Assembly (NCBI GenBank): GCA_037444685.1
Contig: JBBILX010000007.1
Location: 124,001-188,000 of the forward strand
Direction of reading: 5' to 3'
Origin: UBA964 sp037444685
GTDB taxonomy: Bacteria > Pseudomonadota > Gammaproteobacteria > Steroidobacterales > Steroidobacteraceae
DNA length: 64,000 nt
The number at the start of each line of letters is the position of its first letter. Positions within the stretch are counted from its first letter, which is position 1. The notes under the pieces were generated by a model. The model was not told the origin of the DNA. It saw nothing but the letters and a program-made list of their open reading frames with translations, and searched no databases. Below, one piece after another: positions 57,668 through 64,000 of this stretch. Made by a program: the position numbers and the translations under genes.

Positions 57668-57737
57668 TCAGTTCCGCGCGCTGCGTGGGCTCGCGCGGGG
57701 CGGACCGGCGCGCGAGGCGCCGGCCACCCGGGCGGGC

Positions 57738-57941
57738 TCAGCCGCCTGCCGCTTCCTTGTTCTGCGCGATCCAGACCAGCGCCGCATCGATATCGGCGAG
57801 TTCGGCTGCGGAGAGGCCCGCAATCCGGCCGCCACCCGCTTCGGCGCGCAGGCGATCCATTTCCGTCTGCGAAACCTTGTGGACCCACACGAGTCCGCGG
57901 CGCACCTTGGACGTGAACTTCTGCTGCTTTTCGTCGTTCAT
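57738..57941 (-). CDS. small protein of unknown function
   Basis: I do not recognise this 67-residue protein. The ATG at 57941 has an AGGAGAGG ribosome-binding site, so expression is likely. It begins MNDEKQQKFTSKVRRGLVWV, has an amphipathic middle and an acidic second half, LSAAELADIDAALVWIAQNK, with no membrane span or Cys. It is 47 bases after the DUF423 gene on the same strand. Confidence 0.7.
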   Translation of the reverse strand: MNDEKQQKFTSKVRRGLVWVHKVSQTEMDRLRAEAGGGRIAGLSAAELADIDAALVWIAQNKEAAGG

Positions 57942-57988
57942 CGAACCCTCTCCTCAACCAACGGCTGTAACCGTCGCAGTATGAGGCG

Positions 57989-58405
57989 TCAGGCCGCGTC
58001 TGGCGAGCGGCGCTCGCGCAGCAGCGAAACGGCGAAGAGGATCCAGGCGAGCATGAATGACGTCCCGCCCAGCGGCGCGACCATGCCGAACCAGCGCGGC
58101 GCACCGAAGGTCAGCGCGTAGATGCTGCCGCAGAACAGCGCAAGGCCGAGCAGCAGCAGGCGGGCACTCCAGCGCCGCAGCGCATCGTCGTGCCGCGCGC
58201 GCACCAGCGTCAGCAGGAACAGCCCGAGCGAGTGGAAGAACTGGTAGGCGACGCCGGTCTCGAAGGATTCGAAGCGCGCCGGAGGCAGCACGGGCTTGAG
58301 CGCGTGGGTGCCGAAAGCGCCGAGCATGGTCGCGAGCGCCAGCGACAGCGCAGCGAACGCGAGCCAGCGGTTGACGGGCACGGCCATCGCCGATTGGGCG
58401 GTCAT
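57989..58405 (-). CDS. DUF423 family membrane protein
   Basis: The 138-residue protein has four membrane segments and the DUF423 pattern: LSLALATMLGAFGTHALK, GVAYQFFHSLGLFLL, LFCGSIYALTF and GMVAPLGGTSFMLAWI. Its function is unknown. The ATG at 58405 follows the UbiA-family gene by 7 bases. A second ATG, 6 codons later, is also possible. Confidence 0.9.
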   Translation of the reverse strand: MTAQSAMAVPVNRWLAFAALSLALATMLGAFGTHALKPVLPPARFESFETGVAYQFFHSLGLFLLTLVRARHDDALRRWSARLLLLGLALFCGSIYALTFGAPRWFGMVAPLGGTSFMLAWILFAVSLLRERRSPDAA

Positions 58406-58412
58406 GCGCCGA

Positions 58413-59402
58413 TCATAGACTACGCGCGATGATCCAGCCGGCCACCCACAGGCTGCCGAGCGCATGCGTGCGCAAGGTGCCTTCGATCGCGGCGCGCAGC
58501 GCGGACCGCGCCGCGCTCGGCGCGACGATGGCACTGGACTGGCGCCAGGCAAGCGCCGCAAGCACGGCCGGCAACAGCAGCACGAGCGGGTGCAGCGCCT
58601 CGCGCAACACCACGACGAGCAGCGCAAGCACGGCGCCCACCTGCAGCGCGCGGTAGATCCACAGCGTCGCTGTGAGGCCGAAGCGCACCGGCAAGGTGCG
58701 CTTGCCGGCCGCAGCGTCGGCGTCGACGTCCGGCACTTCGTTGATCAGCAGGATGGCCGTGACCCATAGCGTGGTGGGCAACGCGACCCAGGCGCCGGTG
58801 ACGTCGACCTGGCCCGACTGCAGCCAGGCCGCGGCGACACCGGGCAGCAAGCCGAAGGCCAGCGCGACGGCGAGTTCGCCGAGACCGCGCGAGGCGAGCG
58901 CGAATGGCCGCAGCGAGTACGCCACGCCGAGCACGATGCCCGCGGCACCCAGCCAGAGGATGGCCGGCCCGCGCAGCGCGAGCAGTGCGAAGCCCGGCAG
59001 CAGCGCGAGCAACAGCAGCGCGATGCCCCACTGGCGCATCTGCGCGACGCTCAGCACGCCGTTCTGGATGAAGCGGGAGCCGCCCGTATACGGATAGATG
59101 CGACCGGAGTTCAGTCGATCGGTGCCGCCGATGTCGTCGCCGACGTCGTTGAGCACGTTGGCGGCCGCGTGCAGCAGCACGACGCCGATCAACGCGCACA
59201 GAGCCGGCCACCAGTCGACGATGCCGGCCTGGCTCGCGCCCCAGGCCGTGCCGACGATGACGGGCATTGCGGATGCCGTCAGGAACGGCGGGCGGGTCGC
59301 CAGCAACAGTCGCCGCACCGCCGCGCCGAAGCCCGGTCCGCCCAGCAGCGATACCGTCGGCTCCATGGGTTCGGCTGCGTGTTGCCGTTGCGCTGCCATC
59401 AT
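58413..59402 (-). CDS. UbiA-family prenyltransferase (MenA-like)
   Basis: The 329-residue protein has about eight membrane helices and the UbiA-family signatures: NVLNDVGDDIGGTDRLNSG (first Asp-rich motif, with NDxxD) and LINEVPDVDADAAAGKRTLP (second DxxxD motif). The NDVGDD-GTD form and the YPYTGGSRFIQ stretch resemble dihydroxynaphthoate prenyltransferases of the MenA type more than UbiA hydroxybenzoate enzymes. No other menaquinone gene is in the window, so the acceptor is not proven. Two ATGs overlap at the start. Confidence 0.85.
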   Translation of the reverse strand: MMAAQRQHAAEPMEPTVSLLGGPGFGAAVRRLLLATRPPFLTASAMPVIVGTAWGASQAGIVDWWPALCALIGVVLLHAAANVLNDVGDDIGGTDRLNSGRIYPYTGGSRFIQNGVLSVAQMRQWGIALLLLALLPGFALLALRGPAILWLGAAGIVLGVAYSLRPFALASRGLGELAVALAFGLLPGVAAAWLQSGQVDVTGAWVALPTTLWVTAILLINEVPDVDADAAAGKRTLPVRFGLTATLWIYRALQVGAVLALLVVVLREALHPLVLLLPAVLAALAWRQSSAIVAPSAARSALRAAIEGTLRTHALGSLWVAGWIIARSL

Positions 59403-59435
59403 GGTCAGACCCCCCGCGTCGATGCTCCTGCGCCG

Positions 59436-60755
59436 CTAGAGTTCTCCGGTCGCGCGCGCGAGTCGCAGGCGTGCCAGCTCGAAATCCATGGCGGCGTCAT
59501 CGCGATTATTGGCAGCGGCGACACGCAGTGCAATTGCGTCAAGTACCTGCGTGTTGCTGGCCAGTCCCGCACCGTACAACTCGCGGCTGATGCGCAGGTT
59601 CTCGTCCGCCTGTTCGACCGCTTCGCGGCTCGCCGCGCGACGGGCGTCGGCCTCGGCGAGCGCGAGCCAGGCCTCGCGCACCTGCAACTGCAGCAGGGTG
59701 GCCGCATCCTCCCGGCGCAAGCGCGCGGCGCGCCCGGCGCGTTCGAGCGCGCGCGCCTGGTTCAGCGCCTGGCCGCCGTCGAACAACGTCCAGCGAAAGC
59801 CGACGCCGATGCTGCTGAACTCCTCGCGATCGAGCACCGTCGTCTCGAGGTGCTGCCAGCCGCCCTGCAGCGCGAACTGCGGCAGCAACCGGGCGCGCTC
59901 GGCGCGCCCCTGCGCCTCGAGCGCCCCGGCCCGCGCATCGAGGGCGCGCAGTTCGCTGCGATTCGCGGCCGCTGCCGCGAGCAGTGCCGGCAGATCGCGC
60001 GTTTCCTCGGGCAGGCCGTTCAGCGAGGCGCGATCTTCGATCGCGGGCACGCGGTCGAGCGGCTGGCCCAAACGACGGTTGTAGGCGGCTTCGGCGAGCT
60101 GCACGCCGTTGCCGGCGCGCACGCGCTGCTGGGTCGCATTGGCCAACGCGACGCGCGCCGCGAGCAGGTCGCTGGCCGCAACCATCTCCCGCTGCACCAT
60201 GGCCTCGACGTCCGCGACGTGTGCGGCGAGGCTCGCGACGCTGGCCTCGGCGGACGCCAGCGCACGCCGCGACCGCAGCACGCCGACGAAGCGTTCAGCC
60301 ACCTCGATGCGCAGGTCCGCGACCGATTGCTCGCCGACCGCTTCGGCCGCCTCACGCGACAGGCGTGCCGCGCGTATCGACGCCGAGAGCGCCCCGCCGG
60401 TGTAGAGCGGCAGCGACAGCTGCGCGCCCGCCATCACCGTGTCGTCGCCGTCGAAAATGGGCGGCGAGCTGAATGACAGCCCCGACGTGACGATCGACAA
60501 CGCGGGCGCCGTGTCGTAGCGCGTGTAGCCGCCGCTGGCTTCGACGCGCGGCAGGCGCGCGGCACGGGCTGCGCGCTCGCCCGCCGTCGCGGCTTCGACA
60601 TCGGCCTGCGCGGCGGCCACCGAGGCATCGCGCGCAAGCGCCATCGCCCAAGCGTCCTGCAACGACTCGCCCGAGCCCGCAGCTCCCGCAGCGCCCGACA
60701 CCGCGACGCCCGCGAGCACCACGCCCGCCAACAACGCCCGACGACCGCGTGTCAC
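59436..60755 (-). CDS. TolC-family outer-membrane efflux protein
   Basis: The 439-residue protein has a signal peptide (about residues 1-25) and two copies of the TolC-type helical repeat with periodic Ala/Leu/Glu coils. Each half ends in a beta-barrel stretch: GGYTRYDTAPALSIV and GFRWTLFDGGQALNQARAL. Its GTG start shares GTGA with the sulfide:quinone reductase stop, so it is translated with that gene. It should form the outer-membrane channel for the RND pump encoded upstream. Confidence 0.9.
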   Translation of the reverse strand: MTRGRRALLAGVVLAGVAVSGAAGAAGSGESLQDAWAMALARDASVAAAQADVEAATAGERAARAARLPRVEASGGYTRYDTAPALSIVTSGLSFSSPPIFDGDDTVMAGAQLSLPLYTGGALSASIRAARLSREAAEAVGEQSVADLRIEVAERFVGVLRSRRALASAEASVASLAAHVADVEAMVQREMVAASDLLAARVALANATQQRVRAGNGVQLAEAAYNRRLGQPLDRVPAIEDRASLNGLPEETRDLPALLAAAAANRSELRALDARAGALEAQGRAERARLLPQFALQGGWQHLETTVLDREEFSSIGVGFRWTLFDGGQALNQARALERAGRAARLRREDAATLLQLQVREAWLALAEADARRAASREAVEQADENLRISRELYGAGLASNTQVLDAIALRVAAANNRDDAAMDFELARLRLARATGEL

Positions 60756-62032
60756 TTGTGGACCTCCTTGAGCGACACGATGCCGAGGGCCTTGAGCACG
60801 TAGGTTTCGTACACCGGCGCCAGCGAACCGGTGCGCACCTTGCGCAGGAAGTACTTCTCGAACGCGATCTTGGCGAGGTGCACCCACTTGCCCTCCTTGG
60901 CCCAGGTCACGTTGCGCGGCGGGATCTGCGGCAGCGCGACGAAGGCGGCGCCGCGATCGCCGAAGTCGGCGATGCAGATCGCGTTCCAGCTCGCCTGCGC
61001 GGTCGCCGGCTTGCCCTCGATTTCAGCGACGATGTTCTCGCAGATCGCCGAGACCATCGACTCGATCATGTAGCCGGTCTTGGGCGCGCCCACCGGCACC
61101 GGCGTGGCTTCGACGGGCGGGATCGCGACGCAGACACCCGCGGAGAAGATGTTCGGGTACTTCGGCGACCGCTGGTGGGAATCGATCAGCACGAAGCCAC
61201 GCGGGTTGCAGAGGCCGGGCACCGCGGCCACCGCGTCGACGCCGCGGAACGCCGGCAGCATCATCGCGTACTTGTAGGGCACGCTGTGCTGCTTCTTCGG
61301 CTTGGCTTCTTCGTCGACCTCGGTGACCTTGACTTCCGTCGGCGTGACTTCGTCGACGCGCGCATTGGTGATCCACTTGATGTGGCACTGCCGCAGCTCG
61401 GATTCCATGAGCCCCTTGCTGTCGCCGACGCCGCCCAGACCCATGTGGCCGATGTACGGCTCGCTGGTCACGAAGGTGATCGGCACCTTGTCGCGCATCT
61501 TGCGCTTGCGCAGGTCGGCGTCGAGGATCATCGCGAATTCATAGGCCGGGCCGTAGCAGCTCGCGCCCTGCACTGCGCCCACGACGATGGGCCCCGGGTT
61601 CTCGAGGAACTTCTGGTAGGCATCCCAGGCCGTCTGTGAGTGCGCGTGCGTGCACACCGACTGGGTGTTCGCCGCTGGCCCGAGCCCGGGCACCTCTTCG
61701 AACGCGAGCTTGGGTCCGGTCGCGATGACCAGGTAGTCGTAGTGCTTCGTGGCGCCGTCGGCCAGCGTCAGCTGGTTGCTGTCGGCGTCGATCTTCGTGA
61801 CCGGCTGCGGCACCCAGTCGATGCCCTTGGAAGTCAACGGGTCGTGCATCTCGACGCGCGTCTGCTCCGGCTTCCGCCAGCCCACCGCCATCCACGGATT
61901 CGACGGCGTGAACTCGAAGAAGGGCGATGAGCCAACCAGCGTGACCTGATGCTCGCGACCGAGCTTCTTGCGCAACTCGAACGCGCAGGGAACGCCACCC
62001 ACTCCGGCACCGATGACGACGACATGAGCCAT
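60752..62032 (-). CDS. sqr: sulfide:quinone oxidoreductase
   Basis: This flavoprotein oxidises sulfide and reduces quinone at the membrane surface. The 426-residue product has the FAD-binding IGAGVGGVPCAFELRKK, and all three Cys residues that are catalytic in Acidithiobacillus-type SQR: Cys127 (SVCTHAHS), Cys159 (GASCYGPAYEF) and Cys353 (ICIADFGDRGAAF). The VALPQIPPRN stretch and amphipathic C-terminal helices follow. It lies 4 bases after the RND gene and overlaps the TolC gene, an unexpected operon setting. Confidence 0.92.
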   Translation of the reverse strand: MAHVVVIGAGVGGVPCAFELRKKLGREHQVTLVGSSPFFEFTPSNPWMAVGWRKPEQTRVEMHDPLTSKGIDWVPQPVTKIDADSNQLTLADGATKHYDYLVIATGPKLAFEEVPGLGPAANTQSVCTHAHSQTAWDAYQKFLENPGPIVVGAVQGASCYGPAYEFAMILDADLRKRKMRDKVPITFVTSEPYIGHMGLGGVGDSKGLMESELRQCHIKWITNARVDEVTPTEVKVTEVDEEAKPKKQHSVPYKYAMMLPAFRGVDAVAAVPGLCNPRGFVLIDSHQRSPKYPNIFSAGVCVAIPPVEATPVPVGAPKTGYMIESMVSAICENIVAEIEGKPATAQASWNAICIADFGDRGAAFVALPQIPPRNVTWAKEGKWVHLAKIAFEKYFLRKVRTGSLAPVYETYVLKALGIVSLKEVHK

Positions 62033-62036
62033 GACA

Positions 62037-64000
62037 CTACCCCCTCTTGCGATACGCGTAGTAGAGAACGGGAATGACGACCAGCGTCAGGATGGTCGAG
62101 ATGAGGATGCCGAAGATCAGCGATACGGCCAGGCCGTTGAAGATCGGATCGTCGACGATGAAGAACGCGCCGATCATCGCGGCCAGCGCCGTCAGCGCGA
62201 TCGGCTTGGCGCGGATGGCGCCGGCGCGCACGACCGCGTCCTCGAGCGTGCGGCCCGCCGCGACTTCGAGGTTGATGAAGTCGACCAGCAGGATCGAATT
62301 GCGCACGATGATGCCGGCCAGCGCGATCATGCCGATCATCGAGGTCGCCGTGAACTGCGCGCCCAGCAGCGCATGCCCCGGCATCACGCCGATGATGGTC
62401 AGCGGGATCGGCGCCATGATGATCAGCGGCATTGCATACGAGCCGAACTGCGCGACCACCAGCAGGTAGATCAGCACCAGGCCCACGGCATACGCGAGGC
62501 CCATGTCGCGGAAGGTCTCGTAGGTGATCTGCCACTCGCCGTCCCACTTGATCGCGAACTCGTTCGGGTTGTCGGGCGGCGCGATGAAGCGCTGCGTCGG
62601 CGTCACGCCCGCGAGCGGCTGCGCGTCGACGCTGCCGATGATCCGGAACATGCCGTACAGCGGGCTGTCGAGCGGCCCGGCCATGTCGCCGGTCACGTAG
62701 GCGACGGGCAGCAGGTCCTTGTGGTGGATCGCGCCGTCCCATCGTTCGGTGCGCACCGTGACGATCTCGGACAGCGGCACGAGCGCACCGCCAGCGCCGC
62801 GCACCTCGAGTTCGAGCAATGCGTCGGGCGTCGACTGGTCTTCGGTCGGCAGCTGCACGCGGATCGCCGTCGGCTGACGTTCGCGGCCGCGATGCAGGTA
62901 GCTCGCGTCGGTGCCGTTCAGGGCGGTCGCGAGGGTCTCGACCACCTGCTGCTGCATGACGCCGAGCCGCGCCGCCTTTTCGCGGTCGATCGAGTAGACG
63001 TAGCGCTGCGACGGCGCCTCGAGGCTGTCGTCGGTGTCGACGATGTCTTCCGTCGCGTCGAACACCTTGCGCAGTTCCGCGGCAACGCGCCGCTGCGCTT
63101 CGTAGTCGGGCCCATAGACCTCCGCGACCAGCGGCGCGAGCACCGGCGGACCGGGTGGCACCTCGACGACCTGCACCGACGCGCCATGCCGCTGGCCGAT
63201 CGCCGCGAGCGCGGGCCGCACGGCGAGCGCGATCTCGTGGCTCTGGCGGTCGCGCTCGTGCTTGTCGACGAGGTTGACCTGCAGGTCGCCGAGCTCCGGG
63301 CTCTGGCGCAGGTTGTACTGGCGCACCAGGCCGTTGAAGTTGATCGGCGCCGCCGTGCCGGCATAGGCCTGCAGGTCGACGACTTCCGGCAGCTTGCGGA
63401 CCTCGGCCGCGAGCTCGTCGAGCACCACGGCGGTGCGCTCGACCGGCGTGCCTTCCGGCATGTTCAGCACGACCTGGAATTCGGACTTGTTGTCGAACGG
63501 CAGCATCTTGAGCACGACGAGCTGCACGACGGCGAGTCCGACCGCGACGACGATCGCCGCGACGATGCCCCAGTACAGCTTGTGGCGGCGGGCACGCCCG
63601 TCGGCGTCGGCCAGGAACGGCCGCACGATGCGCTCGAACAACGCCGACAACCGCGGGTCCGCGCCCTCGAGGTCGTGGTTGCCCTGCGCCGTTGCGGCCA
63701 CGTGGGCCGGGTTGTCGCCATGGCCGCCGAGCAACCGCCGACACATCCAGGGCGTGAAGACCAGCGCGATCGCCAGCGAGATCAGCATGCCCATGCTGGA
63801 GTTGATCGGGATGGGACTCATGTAGGGCCCCATCAGCCCGCTGACGAAGGCCATCGGCAGCAGCGCGGCGATCACCGTGAACGTCGCGAGTATCGTCGGG
63901 CCGCCGACCTCGTCGACGGCGCGCGGGATGAGCTCGCTGAGCGGCGCGCGCTCGAGCGCCATGCGGCGGTGGATGTTCTCGACGATGACGATCGCGTCGT
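62037..64000 (-). CDS. RND-family efflux transporter permease, N-terminus beyond window
   Basis: The last 654 residues of an inner-membrane RND (AcrB-type) pump are seen. The right edge begins in the DAIVIVENIHRRM segment of transmembrane helix 4 and is followed by TFTVIAALLPMAFVSGLMG. The large periplasmic loop with SEFQVVLNMPEGTPVE and the pore-domain repeats follow. The final helices hold SMIGMIALAGIIVRNSILLVDF. The substrate is not evident. The membrane fusion protein is expected just outside the window. Confidence 0.94.
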   Translation of the reverse strand, partial: DAIVIVENIHRRMALERAPLSELIPRAVDEVGGPTILATFTVIAALLPMAFVSGLMGPYMSPIPINSSMGMLISLAIALVFTPWMCRRLLGGHGDNPAHVAATAQGNHDLEGADPRLSALFERIVRPFLADADGRARRHKLYWGIVAAIVVAVGLAVVQLVVLKMLPFDNKSEFQVVLNMPEGTPVERTAVVLDELAAEVRKLPEVVDLQAYAGTAAPINFNGLVRQYNLRQSPELGDLQVNLVDKHERDRQSHEIALAVRPALAAIGQRHGASVQVVEVPPGPPVLAPLVAEVYGPDYEAQRRVAAELRKVFDATEDIVDTDDSLEAPSQRYVYSIDREKAARLGVMQQQVVETLATALNGTDASYLHRGRERQPTAIRVQLPTEDQSTPDALLELEVRGAGGALVPLSEIVTVRTERWDGAIHHKDLLPVAYVTGDMAGPLDSPLYGMFRIIGSVDAQPLAGVTPTQRFIAPPDNPNEFAIKWDGEWQITYETFRDMGLAYAVGLVLIYLLVVAQFGSYAMPLIIMAPIPLTIIGVMPGHALLGAQFTATSMIGMIALAGIIVRNSILLVDFINLEVAAGRTLEDAVVRAGAIRAKPIALTALAAMIGAFFIVDDPIFNGLAVSLIFGILISTILTLVVIPVLYYAYRKRG

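Overview
This 64 kb window is chromosomal DNA of a GC-rich proteobacterium, very probably a gammaproteobacterium of uncertain order. The evidence is the rpsU-yqeY-dnaG-rpoD macromolecular synthesis operon, GreB, HrpB, RraA, biosynthetic SpeA, a TolC-type channel with an RND pump, a NrdJa/NrdJb split class II ribonucleotide reductase, and a tRNA without encoded CCA next to a gammaproteobacterial-type Cca. Most of the window is housekeeping. I saw no phage, insertion sequence, CRISPR array or rRNA. Genes are densely packed with many 1-4 base stop/start overlaps.

Layout. 1-4.9 kb: secreted or envelope proteins on the minus strand (partial M1 aminopeptidase, L,D-transpeptidase, two TPM-domain proteins, LemA). 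4.9-12.5 kb: greB, then polyamine genes (homospermidine synthase, arginine decarboxylase), a sulfurtransferase, a GST and a PhzF/VOC pair. 12.7-15.1 kb: an accessory module of a SAM methyltransferase, a small helical protein and a DUF1838 protein. 15.4-19 kb: RRM protein, UvrD-like helicase, membrane protein and CMD-family protein. 19.5-22.4 kb: split class II RNR, with two near-identical NrdR-box-like palindromes upstream. 22.9-32.3 kb: Do-like protease, NAD-dependent epimerase, lipoprotein peptidase, cca, uppP, midA-like methyltransferase, pteridine reductase and the tsaD-folB-folK operon. 32.3-37.3 kb: the rpsU operon, ending in an rpoD with an unusual Ala/Lys/Pro-rich N-terminal extension of about 130 residues.

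37.4-38.8 kb is decayed: a frameshifted and truncated DUF808 gene and a frameshifted and truncated methyltransferase. 39-43.3 kb holds rraA, a DUF938 methyltransferase, an exported-looking amidohydrolase, and a second copy of the methyltransferase/small-protein module in reversed gene order. 43.4-49.7 kb: a catalase-peroxidase with a signal peptide, tRNA(CAT), GST, DUF1330, alpha/beta hydrolase and PhoX-like phosphatase. 49.8-57.7 kb: M20 peptidase, quinone-oxidoreductase-like MDR protein, HrpB, and an operon of hydrolase, YpfJ metallopeptidase and FKBP isomerase. 57.7-64 kb: a minus-strand run of RND pump, sulfide:quinone oxidoreductase, TolC-like channel, UbiA-family prenyltransferase, DUF423 and a small protein.

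The best candidate for something undescribed is the methyltransferase family. Three paralogues lie in the window, two intact and one decayed. Each intact copy is adjacent to a homologous ~115-residue helical protein, and the two small proteins align without gaps over 77 residues. One methyltransferase carries a twin-arginine-like leader.
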